Below are positions 1 to 11,205 of a stretch of DNA of 64,000 nt, piece after piece. Origin of the DNA: Paenibacillus sp. OVF10 (GTDB lineage: Bacteria; Bacillota; Bacilli; Paenibacillales; Paenibacillaceae); contig CP094668.1 of the NCBI GenBank assembly GCA_022836915.1, forward strand, positions 5,704,001 through 5,768,000, read 5' to 3'. Position 1 is the stretch's first letter; every line of letters starts with the position of its first letter. Below the pieces are notes generated by a model. That model had not been told where the DNA came from. It did not search any database and was given only the letters and a program-made list of their open reading frames with translations. The position numbers were made by a program, and so were the translations under genes.

Positions 1-648
1 AGCCTCTGCCGTCTCCTTCTCAGAAAATCCACCTTCCGGTCCAACCACGATTAATACTTCTGCACTTGCATCAGGTGCAAGCTGCTCTACAAACGGCTTC
101 AGTACATCTCTCAGCTGTTTACCGTTTTCTTTCTCATAACAATAACACACCAGGCTATAGCCCTCAAAAGAAGATAACAGCCCTTTCCAGGAAAGCGGCT
201 GCTCAACAGTTGGAATACGATTCCGGTGACTCTGTTCGGCAGCTTCCTTGGCAATTTTCCGCCACCGCTCCAACCGTTTGCCTTCTTTCTTGGCATCATA
301 TTGCACAATCGTACGTTCTGACAGGAAGGGTACAAATGATACCGCCCCAATCTCAGTACATCTCTGGATGACTGTTTCCATCTTGTCACCCTTGGGCAAA
401 CTCTGTGCCACGGTTACACGAATCCGTGCTTCATGGTCCATCTCGAGAGGTTCCACAATATTGGCAGTAACTTGGCCAACCTCAATGGTCTCAATTTCCA
501 CGAGTGCTTCTCTGGAGTTTCCGTCACTGACAATCAGTTTATCTCCAGGTTTACCACGCATGACCTTGCCGATATGGCGTGCATCATCACCTGTGATGAT
601 CACAGCGTGTTCATTAAACTGTTCTGCAGATACAAAATATCGCTGCAT
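1..648 (-). CDS. rsmE: 16S rRNA m3U1498 methyltransferase RsmE, C-terminus beyond window
   Basis: My own translation from an ATG at 648 begins MQRYFV and runs open to base 1, about 216 codons. It is a SPOUT-class methyltransferase that modifies U1498 of 16S rRNA. The N-terminal PUA-like part contains GDDARHIGKVMR, the middle KGDKMETVIQRCTEIGA, and the knot region LIVVGPEGGFSEKE, all hallmarks of RsmE. The family is about 245 residues, so roughly 30 are missing at the left edge. It is the last gene of the leftward chain prmA-M50 protease-rsmE, the usual Firmicute order downstream of dnaJ. No frameshift was seen. Confidence 0.93.
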   Translation of the reverse strand, partial: MQRYFVSAEQFNEHAVIITGDDARHIGKVMRGKPGDKLIVSDGNSREALVEIETIEVGQVTANIVEPLEMDHEARIRVTVAQSLPKGDKMETVIQRCTEIGAVSFVPFLSERTIVQYDAKKEGKRLERWRKIAKEAAEQSHRNRIPTVEQPLSWKGLLSSFEGYSLVCYCYEKENGKQLRDVLKPFVEQLAPDASAEVLIVVGPEGGFSEKETAEA

Positions 649-786
649 TAGTCAATCCACCCATTCTGTCCTGTTATGACTGGAATTCACCCCGCCTAAT
701 GACAAGCGTGAATCCAATCGCCACAGATGATCATACAACTTTTACGTGTTTCTGACCAGTATATCAGCCCAAAACACGATGCGCTT

Positions 787-1467
787 TTAGCGATATAATT
801 CAATAACCAGCTTTGCCAGATCCACATACATCGTTTGCGCAAACTCATACAAAGGTTGAATCGTCACATTTTGCAACGGAGGTATAACAAGAATCAATAG
901 GAAGATAAAAATAGACCATTGCTCCACCCCTTGCAGCTTGCGACTGATTGAAGGTGGCACTACATCTTCCAGAATCCGATAACCATCAAGCGGGGGCAAC
1001 GGAATCAAGTTAAACAGGAACAGGAAAAAGTTGGTTAAGTTAAAGATAGCGAAAAACGTTGTGATTGCTGTCAGCAACCGCTCATTATCAATGCCGCCGA
1101 GTGCTCCCGAACCAACCAGTGAAGCATAGATGATTGTACCGATGATCGCGAGCAACAGATTGCTCAGAGGCCCTGCTGCGGATACGATGATGCCCATCAA
1201 TCTAGGTTTGTCGAAGTTAGCACGATTAACCGGAACTGGACGTGCCCAACCAAAGCCGGCAATAATGAGCAACAGCACACCAAATAAGTCAAAGTGTACA
1301 ACCGGATTCAGTGTGACCCGACCCAACAGCTTGGCTGTTGGATCACCGAATTTGTTGGCAAAATACGCATGCGAGAATTCATGCACCGTAAATGCGATCA
1401 GGATGGTCAGCAGGAAAAACGGAAGCTGATCGATGGGATAACGAAAGAACGAATTCCAAAAGTCCAT
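787..1467 (-). CDS. Site-2-protease-type (M50) membrane zinc metallopeptidase
   Basis: A 226-residue integral membrane protein with the zinc-binding motif HEFSH at about residues 29-33 in the first membrane segment, and the second M50 signature NLIPLPPLDGY near residue 165. Several hydrophobic segments fill the rest. Members of this YwhC-like branch are compact M50 proteins of about 220 residues, and this one appears complete. The substrate is unknown. It lies 3 bases after prmA on the same strand, so the two are probably cotranscribed. Confidence 0.85.
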   Translation of the reverse strand: MDFWNSFFRYPIDQLPFFLLTILIAFTVHEFSHAYFANKFGDPTAKLLGRVTLNPVVHFDLFGVLLLIIAGFGWARPVPVNRANFDKPRLMGIIVSAAGPLSNLLLAIIGTIIYASLVGSGALGGIDNERLLTAITTFFAIFNLTNFFLFLFNLIPLPPLDGYRILEDVVPPSISRKLQGVEQWSIFIFLLILVIPPLQNVTIQPLYEFAQTMYVDLAKLVIELYR

Positions 1468-1470
1468 ACG

Positions 1471-2436
1471 TTACCCCTTTCTGGCTACAAACGCCAGCCA
1501 ATCCTCATCACGATGGATCGCACTCACTTCAAACCCGGTGGCTACCAGTGCATCATGTACAACCTGCTCTTTGTTCTTCCAAATGCCTGATACAATATAG
1601 GTTCCACCAGACTCAAGCGCATTATAGACATCGTCTACGAACAACAAAATGATTTCAGCCAGAATGTTCGCCACGACAACCTTAACCGGTAGTTGTACAC
1701 CAAGTGCAGGGTCCTGACTCCCGAGGACGGACAACAGATCACTCTCTTTAACTGTAATTTGTTGCTCCAACCCATTCAGTTCCACATTCTCCCTGGCACT
1801 GATTACCGCAACTGGATCAAGATCAAGCGCCAGTACATGTTTTGCCCCAAGTTTTATCGCTCCAATAGCCAAAATACCAGAACCTGTACCTACGTCAATG
1901 ACTTCCTCGCCGCCCTGAATAACCGTTTCCAGTGTACGCAAGCAGAGGGAGGTCGTTGGATGTGTTCCTGTACCAAAGGCCATGCCTGGATCAAGCTCAA
2001 TAATTTTCTCATCCGGACTTTCAGGCGTATACTCTTCCCACGTTGGCTTGATCGTCAGACGTTCCGATACACGTACCGGCTTGAAATATTGTTTCCAGGC
2101 TGTTGCCCAGTCATTTTCATCCACTGTACGCGTCTCATAACGAACCTCACCTGTATCAATTCCGAATTCGGAGAGTTCCTCGATTCTCGGATTAACTTCT
2201 GACTGTAGTGCATCCATGTCCGTACCTTCGGAGAAGTACCCTTTGATTACCGCAAAGCCTTCCGGAATATCATTCAAAGGAACGTCGTATAACTCACCAT
2301 ATGTCGTGTCCCGTTTTTTATTTAAAGTACCGGACTCTTCAATTGAAACCCCTCCAGCACCCGCTTCATGTAAAAAATTCGAAATCATCTCCACAGCTTC
2401 TTCTGTGGTATGTATTGTTAGTTCATGCCATAACAT
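1471..2436 (-). CDS. prmA: Ribosomal protein L11 methyltransferase PrmA
   Basis: 321 residues. It uses S-adenosylmethionine to trimethylate ribosomal protein L11. The start MLWHELTIHT was chosen over a longer upstream reading because GAGGAGG lies 8-9 bases before the ATG at 2436. The Rossmann SAM-binding motif is VIDVGTGSGILAIGAIKLG, preceded by DPGMAFGTGTHPTTSLCL and followed by the catalytic-domain motif VVANILAEII. These are the standard PrmA signatures, and the length is normal. It follows the dnaK-dnaJ cluster, as in other Firmicutes. Confidence 0.95.
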   Translation of the reverse strand: MLWHELTIHTTEEAVEMISNFLHEAGAGGVSIEESGTLNKKRDTTYGELYDVPLNDIPEGFAVIKGYFSEGTDMDALQSEVNPRIEELSEFGIDTGEVRYETRTVDENDWATAWKQYFKPVRVSERLTIKPTWEEYTPESPDEKIIELDPGMAFGTGTHPTTSLCLRTLETVIQGGEEVIDVGTGSGILAIGAIKLGAKHVLALDLDPVAVISARENVELNGLEQQITVKESDLLSVLGSQDPALGVQLPVKVVVANILAEIILLFVDDVYNALESGGTYIVSGIWKNKEQVVHDALVATGFEVSAIHRDEDWLAFVARKG

Positions 2437-2521
2437 ACTTGGTTTTTCCTCCTCATTTTTCAAACATCCCAACTATTGTACTACACAAGCTAGCCGGAGC
2501 ACAAAGCCACACCAGTAAAAG

Positions 2522-2568
2522 AAAAACAAAACAGGATATCCGCAGCCTGACTGCTCGAATATCCTGTC
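2522..2568 (-). terminator. Rho-independent terminator after the 2627-3019 gene
   Basis: Read on the minus strand, ACAGGATAT and ATATCCTGT form a stem, followed by TTTTGTTTTT. It separates the small stress-type genes from prmA. Confidence 0.75.
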
Positions 2569-2626
2569 ATCTATTCATACATATCTGTTTCATTTACTTC
2601 AGCATTTTGCATAATTCGAATCTCAC

Positions 2627-3019
2627 TTAGCAAAAACGCCCACCATTCTGCGTGATCATCTCAGCGGCTTGCGGGAGCGAATCGTTGGATACGGACACGG
2701 TCAGCAAAATTTCTTGTTTTAGCCTGTTTGCCGAATCCTCTTCGGGTGTATCATACACCTGACCATTGGACAGCATTTCCGTTTCATCACTAATCAGGGC
2801 AAGTACATTCAGTTCTCCACTAAATCCTCCAACGACGGCTGTAGGGGAATTATCGAAGCCCTTAACATCGTTTGAATCCAATGCAGACGCTTCATTGCCA
2901 AGGCTCTCGATACTCAATTGGTTTGGGTGCAACAATTCCAGGGCTCTGCGTGCAGACTCGGCCTCAGTCCAGCTTGTAAAAACAGCTTCGAGGGTCACTG
3001 CCGAGCGATCTTCAGTCAT
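2627..3019 (-). CDS. Hypothetical 130-aa protein, distant relative of the 3470-3847 product
   Basis: The start MTEDRSAVT at 3019 is preferred. It overlaps the stop of the small upstream gene (ATGACTGA) and has GGGAG just before it. A longer reading to 3118 would run through that upstream gene out of frame. The protein has an N-terminal alpha/beta pattern (VFTSWTEAESARRALELL) and ends LLTVSVSNDSLPQAAEMI-QNGGRFC. The C-terminal pattern LLTV.V..S...A...I...GG recurs in the neighbouring 125-aa protein, so the two are probably paralogous. It resembles the general-stress YflT-like fold, but that is inference. Function unknown. Confidence 0.7.
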   Translation of the reverse strand: MTEDRSAVTLEAVFTSWTEAESARRALELLHPNQLSIESLGNEASALDSNDVKGFDNSPTAVVGGFSGELNVLALISDETEMLSNGQVYDTPEEDSANRLKQEILLTVSVSNDSLPQAAEMITQNGGRFC

Positions 3020-3191
3020 GAAGCTCCCGTCCCTGACGTCGATCAGCCGCTTCACTGCGGCGTAGTGCTTCGATATCTTCATGATCCGCAGCTTCAGCGC
3101 TGAATTCCACGTCCTCATTTTTCGCGGATTGCATACGTTTCATCTTTTCCGTTTTTGTTAGAATCTTGCCTGGACGTTCATGTTCTGCCAT
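3012..3191 (-). CDS. Small YfhD-family protein (59 aa)
   Basis: A short gene with a very strong ribosome-binding site (GAAGGAGGAG 5-6 bases before the ATG at 3191). The product is basic at the N-terminus (PGKILTKTEKMKRMQ) and then acidic, with the stretch DVEFSAEAADHEDIEALRR followed by AADRRQ. That segment is the hallmark of the YfhD family of small Bacillales proteins, whose function is unknown. Its stop overlaps the next start by 8 bases, suggesting translational coupling. Confidence 0.72.
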   Translation of the reverse strand: MAEHERPGKILTKTEKMKRMQSAKNEDVEFSAEAADHEDIEALRRSEAADRRQGRELHD

Positions 3192-3279
3192 TGTAATGCT
3201 CCTCCTTCAAATTGTATAAGTTCAACTTAATCGTATTTACACTGACACTCCGATGACAGAACAACCTTCCGATCACTGT

Positions 3280-3329
3280 TATCCCCAGATTTTTTAACTC
3301 CCTTCTTCCAAAGGGAAAATCCGGGGATA
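3280..3329. terminator. Long inverted repeat, possible terminator
   Basis: TATCCCCAGATTTT pairs with AAAATCCGGGGATA across a 22-base loop containing its own CCCTT/AAGGG stem. It lies between two small minus-strand genes. There is no clear T-run, so termination is only possible, not certain. Confidence 0.4.
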
Positions 3330-3469
3330 GCGTATGCTTCGAAGTAGCTTTCTTGCGAAAGCTTTTAGGCGAACGCTTCGCTTCTTCAGGTTTTTTCTGT
3401 CCTCTCCGTTATTGTGTAAATGTTTAGATTGAATCTTATATTGTTGATCTAAATATATATTTCTTGAAA

Positions 3470-3847
3470 CTAGATCATTCCACCGGCTTGTTCGATTATA
3501 GACATAGCGCGGTGATGTACCGATTCATCTACGATGACCGTTAGTAATACATCCCTTCCCGTAGGTCCACCCTGTCCACCATCACTCATGCCGCTTGCAG
3601 AAGGGTCCGCCGCAGCCATGATTCCAGCACTGGCATTTGTTTGCATCGAATCGGGCACCCATGATGAAAAACTGCCGGAAACGCCCGGCTTGTAGGAAGC
3701 CCCGCTTGGTCCTACACCCGCATATCGGCTGAATCGATTAATCGACAGGTCCTCCACTCGCAATGCCTCCAGTTTTTTGGCTGCCCCTTGAGCCTGCTCC
3801 GGGCTGTGAAAGTACGCCAAAATATTTTTCTCGGTCATCCGCTTCAC
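3470..3847 (-). CDS. Hypothetical 125-aa protein
   Basis: Starts with GTG at 3847 or ATG at 3838; both have a purine-rich site upstream, so the start is open by three codons. The N-terminal pattern NILAYFHSPEQAQGAAKKLEAL fits a small alpha/beta domain, the middle is Gly/Ser rich, and the end is LLTVIVDESVHHRAMSIIEQAGG. It resembles the 2627-3019 protein at its C-terminus. Alone between dnaJ and the small stress genes. Function not recognised. Confidence 0.65.
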   Translation of the reverse strand: MKRMTEKNILAYFHSPEQAQGAAKKLEALRVEDLSINRFSRYAGVGPSGASYKPGVSGSFSSWVPDSMQTNASAGIMAAADPSASGMSDGGQGGPTGRDVLLTVIVDESVHHRAMSIIEQAGGMI

Positions 3848-4015
3848 CTGCTTCCCTAATTTCTCGCATATCAGCTATGCATATCATTCTCGCCATGCTA
3901 TCTTTCCGCAAGTTCGCTCAGAATATACCGAAATGCTCCCACAAATTGCTGTCGTTCTTTATAGCATAAATCCATGGATTTTGCCAAAATCACTGAAACA
4001 CTAAAAAAGGCGTAC

Positions 4016-4058
4016 AAAAAAGGACACCCTACGGTAAAAACCGCTGTGGTGTCCTTTT
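4016..4058 (-). terminator. Terminator of the hrcA-grpE-dnaK-dnaJ operon
   Basis: On the minus strand GGACACC pairs with GGTGTCC, with an inner CGGTttttACCG hairpin, followed by TTTTTT. It lies 20 bases after the dnaJ stop. Confidence 0.88.
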
Positions 4059-4078
4059 GGACTTGCTATATATTATTC

Positions 4079-5202
4079 TCAGTCGCCGCGGAAGGCTCGT
4101 TTCACTCTATCAAAGAAAGATTGTTCATGCTCATGTGTTTGCTCTCCATCCAGCGCAGCGATTTGGCGAAGCAGATCTTTCTGCTCGTCATTCAGCTTAC
4201 TAGGTGTAACTACAACCACTTTCACATGCTGATCCCCTTGCCCCATACCGCGCAGGCGTGGTACACCTTTGCCTTTGAGGCGGAAATACGTTCCCGTTTG
4301 TGTACCAGCTGGTACTTTCAACTTCACTTTTTCAGTCAACGTTGGGATTTCAACTTCATCTCCCAGAGCTGCCTGTGCAAAGGTAAGTGGGATTTCGCAA
4401 TAAATATCGTCACCTTCACGCTCGAAGAAATCATGTGATTTCACGCGAATGACAATATACAGATCTCCCGCTGGTCCGCCACGCAGGCCTCCTCGCCCTC
4501 ACCTGTCATACGCAGTTGCGCGCCATCATCTACACCCGCTGGAATGCGGACATGGATTTTGCGTTGCTTGCGGACTTTACCGCTACCACTGCACGTTGTA
4601 CATTTTTCTTTGATAATTTGGCCCGAACCACTACAGTTCGAACATGCACGGCGATTAACCATACGACCAAACGGTGTATTTTGCACGACTTCCTGCTGAC
4701 CGCTACCTTGGCAGACCGAGCAAGTTTCCGGTTTCGTTCCAGGTTTGGCACCTGAGCCATGACAGGTATCACAGCCTTCGGTACGCGGAATCGTAATATC
4801 GGTTTCTTTACCAAATACAGCTTCCTTGAACTCAATCGTCATCGTATACTGCAGGTCATTCCCCCGTTGCGGAGCATTTGGATCACGTCGTCCACCGCCA
4901 CCGCCGCCAAAGAACATGTCGAAGATGTCGCCAAATCCGCCGCCGCCAAAATCACCGCCACCACCGAATCCACCTTGATTCGGATCGACATGACCATATT
5001 GATCATATTGTGCACGCTTCTGACCGTCACTCACTACGTCGTAAGCTTCTTTAACTTCTTTAAATTTAGCTTCCGCATCAGCAGCCTTGTTTACGTCAGG
5101 GTGATACTGACGGGCAAGCTTACGGTAAGCCTTTTTAATCTCATCGTCGTTAGCCGTTTTACTAACGCCAAGCACCTCATAATAATCACGCTTTTCAGCC
5201 AC
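4079..5202 (-). CDS. dnaJ: Chaperone DnaJ (Hsp40), one-base frameshift in the sequence
   Basis: Co-chaperone that stimulates the DnaK ATPase. It starts with GTG at 5202. The J domain at about 1-70 contains YHPDVN; a Gly/Phe-rich linker follows, then four CxxCxGSG zinc motifs ([32 protein letters not shown]), then the substrate-binding domain. The frame breaks near 4490-4496, in the codons for [18 protein letters not shown]. One extra base restores a 374-residue protein of normal length, so I read this as a sequencing deletion rather than a pseudogene. Fourth gene of the hrcA operon. Confidence 0.93.
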
Positions 5203-5244
5203 TCTTCCACCCCCATATCATTCACCATATCGCACATCGTGACA

Positions 5245-5285
5245 AAAGGAAAGCCAAAGCGCGGGAGCCCCGGCTATGACTTTCC
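5245..5285 (-). terminator. Hairpin between dnaK and dnaJ
   Basis: On the minus strand GGAAAG and CTTTCC bracket a GC-rich inner hairpin and are followed by TTTT. It may be a partial terminator or processing site that lowers dnaJ relative to dnaK; that role is inferred. Confidence 0.5.
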
Positions 5286-5330
5286 TCTAATTCGAACGTC
5301 ACCGATGTTTAATTCGCGTAGAACTACGAA

Positions 5331-7189
<1,859 letters not shown>

Positions 7190-7334
7190 TCAACAATTTA
7201 AAATGAATGGGTCTGATCTGACCCTTATTTAGATGTTCATGTTGCTAATCGTGCTCTATGTGTACAAACCTTTATATTAAACTTCGCCCACATTGTTCAA
7301 CCACGGAGCCAACTCATTCCTTCCTATAAGGAAA

Positions 7335-7898
7335 TTATGAGCTGACTTTTACCATAGCTGGACGAAGCACTTTATCTTTCAGCATGTAGCCTTTTTGGAC
7401 TTCCTCAACAACGATACCTTCTTCGTACTCGTCGCTCTCCACTTGCATAATTGCTTGGTGGAATTCAGGATTGAACGGTTGTCCTACCGATTCCATAGCC
7501 GTCAGACCTTCATTATTCATCACGGTTTCCAATTGACGGAAAATCATTTGGATGCCTTTTGAGAAAGATTCGACCTCTGCTCCTTCCGGTACAGTAGCCA
7601 TGGCGCGCTCGAAGTTATCAATAACCGGTACCAGTTCGGTGACCAGCTTCATCGAAGCATATTTAGCCAATTCTTCTTTTTCCTTCTGCGTACGACGACG
7701 GAAGTTATCAAAATCAGCCTGTGCACGGACATAACGCTGCTGTTGCTCCTCAGCTTCTGCCTTCAGACGTGCAAGCTCATCCTGCTCCTGATCAGCCATC
7801 TCTTCAGCTTGTGCTTCTGCAGCGCCAGCTTCATTAATAGGCTCCTGCTCAGCTGCTGTTACCTCTTGTTCTTCTGTAAATGATTGCTCCTCTTTCAA
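7335..7898 (-). CDS. grpE: Nucleotide exchange factor GrpE
   Basis: 187 residues if started at the TTG at 7898, which sits 6 bases after AAGGAGGTG. A GTG three codons earlier lies inside that binding site and is less likely. The acidic, Gln/Glu-rich N-terminus and long helix (LARLKAEAEEQQQRYVRAQA) are followed by DFDNFRRRTQKEKEE and the beta domain EGIVVEEVQKGYMLKDKVLRPAMV, the standard GrpE signature. It releases ADP from DnaK. Lies between hrcA and dnaK. Confidence 0.93.
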   Translation of the reverse strand: MKEEQSFTEEQEVTAAEQEPINEAGAAEAQAEEMADQEQDELARLKAEAEEQQQRYVRAQADFDNFRRRTQKEKEELAKYASMKLVTELVPVIDNFERAMATVPEGAEVESFSKGIQMIFRQLETVMNNEGLTAMESVGQPFNPEFHQAIMQVESDEYEEGIVVEEVQKGYMLKDKVLRPAMVKVSS

Positions 7899-7942
7899 GA
7901 TGTTCACCTCCTTATACGAATGAAATGGTTCATTCCCGAATC

Positions 7943-8974
7943 TTATTTGAAACGATGTGTCAGCATCGCCGTCAAGTCACGGGATAGTGTATTTAGAATA
8001 TGAATGACACGTGCGTAATCCATCCGCGTGGGTCCTAGAATACCAATCGAACCCAAAGCCTCACCGTCCAATGAATAGGAGGCTGTAATCAGGCTGCAGT
8101 TGGCAAAGGCTTCATGATCATTTTCAGTGCCGATTCGCACTTGAATACCAGATCCACCCGGCACGGGCATCATCAATTTCATGAGTGTTGGTGTCTCTTC
8201 CAGCAGGTCAAGAATATCTTTTACCTTTTCGATATCTTTAAACTCCGGTTGAGTCAACATGTTGGTGGCACCACTGAGGAACAAACGATTATCATGTTCG
8301 TTGTCAAAGGCACTGTTCAGCACCTGCATAACTTCCTCGTAACGTGTAATATGCCGTTCCATCTCTTGCCCAAGTTCAGTATAGAGACGGGATTTCAATT
8401 TGTAAATTGGCACACCAACCAGCTTGGTGTTCAACAGTCGGACCACTTTCTCCATCTCGGCTACCGAGATTTCTGGAGGAATCTGGACCGTCTTGTTCTC
8501 CACCTGACCGGTATTGGTCACAATGATTGCCACAGCTTCACTTTCGTTCAGCGGAAGCAATTGGAAGTGGCGAAGGGACGTATGGAATACTTCCGGTCCA
8601 AGCAGGATCGAAGTATAATTCGTCATATGTGACAAAATATTGGATGCATGCTGAATAACTTGCTCCATGACGTTCAACTTTTCAGCGAAGAACGACTTCA
8701 GATCATCCAACTCCTGAGGCTCCACCTGATTCCAGGGAACCAAATGATCGACATAATATCGATAGCCTTTATGGGATGGAATGCGTCCAGCCGATGTATG
8801 CGGCTGTTCCAGAAAGCCCATATCTTCGAGGTCCGCCATTTCATTACGGATCGTCGCCGGACTGTATCCAACATCTCCCCTTTTGGAAATGCTCCGGGAC
8901 CCTACGGGCTCAGCTGAACGGATATAGTCATCCACTATAGCGTTCAGAATCATTCGTTGACGCTCTGTTAACAT
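7943..8974 (-). CDS. hrcA: Heat-inducible transcription repressor HrcA
   Basis: 343 residues. The start MLTERQRMILNAIVDDY at 8974 follows GGAGGG at good spacing; the reading could extend 12 codons upstream but without a better site. The N-terminal winged-helix DNA-binding domain includes GSRSISKRGDVGYSPATIRN, and the C-terminal domain ends LGPTRMDYARVIHILNTLSR. HrcA binds CIRCE, needs GroEL to stay active, and represses this operon and groES-groEL. A perfect CIRCE lies 40 bases upstream, so autoregulation follows directly. Confidence 0.96.
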   Translation of the reverse strand: MLTERQRMILNAIVDDYIRSAEPVGSRSISKRGDVGYSPATIRNEMADLEDMGFLEQPHTSAGRIPSHKGYRYYVDHLVPWNQVEPQELDDLKSFFAEKLNVMEQVIQHASNILSHMTNYTSILLGPEVFHTSLRHFQLLPLNESEAVAIIVTNTGQVENKTVQIPPEISVAEMEKVVRLLNTKLVGVPIYKLKSRLYTELGQEMERHITRYEEVMQVLNSAFDNEHDNRLFLSGATNMLTQPEFKDIEKVKDILDLLEETPTLMKLMMPVPGGSGIQVRIGTENDHEAFANCSLITASYSLDGEALGSIGILGPTRMDYARVIHILNTLSRDLTAMLTHRFK

Positions 8975-9014
8975 GGTGAGTATTCCCTCCTTCTGACTGT
9001 ACTGTCCCATGTCG

Positions 9015-9041
9015 TTAGCACTCCGGTTAGATGAGTGCTAA
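9015..9041 (-). promoter_or_regulatory. CIRCE operator
   Basis: Perfect inverted repeat TTAGCACTC-N9-GAGTGCTAA, the canonical HrcA binding site, just upstream of hrcA. Confidence 0.97.
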
Positions 9042-9166
9042 GCGGTAATACAAAAATACCAAACTGACGTGAACATTGTCAAGTGAGTTTGATGAGTGGG
9101 CTCATCTATTTATAGTATAGACCAATGTCGACGAGTCCTAACAACTTTATTGAACATACTTTGAAG

Positions 9167-9219
9167 TAAAAAGGACTGCATGTAGGGCAGAGGCTGACTC
9201 GGCTCAATTCATGCAGTCC
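9167..9219 (-). terminator. Terminator of the GNAT gene
   Basis: On the minus strand GGACTGCATG pairs with CATGCAGTCC across a long loop and is followed by TTTTT. It lies 10 bases beyond the stop at 9229. Confidence 0.75.
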
Positions 9220-9228
9220 ATTTAGTTG

Positions 9229-9699
9229 TTAGGCTGAAACGTTAAGCTCTTTTAATACCGCGATCTCATCGCAACAATCCTGCTTGCTGCAATGAACACA
9301 GTCGGTCCATACTTTCTCGGGGAAAATCTCTTTTTCCACCACGGCAAAGCCGTTTTTGAGGAAGAAGGATACTTCATATGTCAACGCCATAATCTTAGGA
9401 ATCTGTTGTTTCTCCGCTTCTTCTACCAGTCGGTCCAGCAATCGGGAGCCAATTCCGAGCCCTTTGTGTCCTTCCGAGATACCGAGTGATCTGACTTCCA
9501 CCAAATCATTCCCCAGACGACAAAGCGATCCGCAACCCACCACTTCACCATCAACTTCGGCTACAACAAAGTGCTCCAGCTGTCGGTGCAGTATTTCCCG
9601 TGATCGCGGAAGCATGATCCCACGCTCTGCATAGCCCTTAATCATTTCATACAGTGGTTCAACATCTTCCGGCACGGCTTTTCTGCATATTACCGACAT
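9229..9699 (-). CDS. GNAT N-acetyltransferase, N-acetylglutamate-synthase-like
   Basis: 156 residues. The acetyl-CoA loop is present as VRSLGISEGHKGLGIGSRLLDRLVEEA (about 70-95), and the tail EKVWTDCVHCSKQDCCDEIAV contains a Cys cluster typical of the short ArgA-like GNAT proteins in Bacillales. The likely reaction is acetylation of an amine, possibly glutamate for arginine synthesis, but the substrate cannot be read from sequence. It has its own terminator and lies between hemW and hrcA. Confidence 0.8.
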   Translation of the reverse strand: MSVICRKAVPEDVEPLYEMIKGYAERGIMLPRSREILHRQLEHFVVAEVDGEVVGCGSLCRLGNDLVEVRSLGISEGHKGLGIGSRLLDRLVEEAEKQQIPKIMALTYEVSFFLKNGFAVVEKEIFPEKVWTDCVHCSKQDCCDEIAVLKELNVSA

Positions 9700-9817
9700 C
9701 CTGCTCTCCTCCTATTACCAAGCTTTCCAGAGGAAAGCTGACTTCGTAGTTGTTAAATTAACACGCTCTGTAAAATCAATATGAATAAATATACAACAGA
9801 GCGTATAGAATTTCAAG

Positions 9818-11000
9818 CTATGAATTCAGCGATATGGACCCGATAAACTCCGCAAAAACGTCATTTCCGAACAGGATACCCTGCTCGCTCAGTCGGAAGC
9901 CGTCTGCCGTCCGCTCAAGCAGCCCTGCGTTCAACATTTTGCCCAAAGGCTTCGCAAACACTTCTTCCATGGACTCTCCGAACTGTTCGCTAAAACGTGA
10001 GGCCGAAGCCCTCCAACATTCTTAGTCCAACCATCAGATAATCTTCCATGGCCTCAGGGCGAGCAATCTCAAAATGATCCAGACGAGGCAGTCCTGCACG
10101 CGAAGCTTCAACATAAGGATTTATACCTTTAATATTCATATGCCGTTCGCGGCCTACATATCCATGCGCACCTGCACCCAGACCGTAGTAGTCCTCATTA
10201 CGCCAGTACGTAATATTGTGACGACTTTCGAAGCCCGGCTTGGCAAAGTTACTGATCTCGTATTGTCCATAGCCTGCTTCTTTCATACGTCTCATTAATA
10301 GAAGATACATCTCCAGCTCGTCATCTTCATGAGGAAGTGGCAACTGGTTCTTCTGATACAGTGTATGGAAAAGTGTATTCTCTTCCACTTTCAGGCTGTA
10401 GATGGAGTAATGCGGCAGATCCAGTTCCAGCGCTTTGTCGATACTCTCATTCAACATTTCAACAGTCTGGTTCGGCAAACCAAACATCAGGTCAATGGAC
10501 AGGTTATTCAATCCTGCTTTACGAGCATTCTCCAAACTGCGATATACATCATCCGTATTATGAATACGACCAATGCCTGTCAGCAGATCATTCTGAAACG
10601 CCTGCACGCCAAAGCTGACACGGTTGACGCCGCCTTCTTTCATCGCAGCAAGCTTCTCCGCATCCGTGGTTCCCGGGTTGGCTTCCATCGAAAATTCAAT
10701 ATCGTCCGCCCAATTTGGGAAATACGTCTTCACGGAACGAAGAAATACTGCCATCTCATCCGGTTTCAGAGCTGTTGGTGTACCCCCACCTACAAATATC
10801 GTCTTGATCTCACCCGGTGGATTGGCCTTAACTGTATGTTCCATCTCCCGTTCTAGCGCTTCGAGATATTGCATCACGGGCTGATCTTTCAGAACGTAGG
10901 AGTTAAAGTCGCAATAAAAACATTTATTCGTGCAAAAGGGAATGTGAAGATACACCGCTTGGGGCGCACCTGTCTTCCGGCTGTGTGCTGCCAATGTCAT
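9818..11000 (-). CDS. hemW: HemW (radical SAM heme chaperone), frameshift near the C-terminus
   Basis: Formerly called coproporphyrinogen III oxidase-like HemN. The radical SAM cluster motif CTNKCFYCDF lies at about 22-31, followed by FVGGGTPTAL and NRVSFGVQAFQ. The start at 11000 reads MTLAAHSRK. The frame breaks near 10003-10006. Downstream, the second frame reads SASRFSEQFGESMEEVF and continues to a TAG at 9818. Removing one T (or adding two bases) joins them into about 393 residues, the usual length. This is the one break in the backbone that looks like an insertion rather than a deletion. Confidence 0.9.
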
Positions 11001-11019
11001 GGCAAGTCCCCTCTATTTG

Positions 11020-11048
11020 AAAAAGGAAAGCCATCCGGCTTCCCTTTC
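11020..11048 (-). terminator. Terminator between lepA and hemW
   Basis: On the minus strand AAAGGGAAGCC-ggat-GGCTTTCCTTT with a T-rich end. It lies about 160 bases after the lepA stop and just before hemW. Confidence 0.75.
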
Positions 11049-11059
11049 AGCTTAGTTAT

Positions 11060-11201
11060 TTAATATTCTGTGTTGTAACCATGTTTGCAAGCAAACGTCC
11101 TACAATTCAATTTCGATACACACAATCTGTGTTGTACCCGAAAATGAATTTTCTTTAATCTAATTTGAATACACATATTCTGTGCTGTACCTCAAATTAG
11201 A
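11060..11201. repeat. Three CTGTGYTGTA repeats and an inverted repeat after lepA
   Basis: The decamer CTGTG(T/C)TGTA occurs three times, near 11068, 11127 and 11179, about 50-60 bases apart. The last copy lies in the loop of TCTAATTTGA...TCAAATTAGA (11159-11201), which begins 5 bases after the lepA stop. No T-run follows, so a terminator role is weak. Confidence 0.45.
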
Positions 11202-11205
11202 TTGT

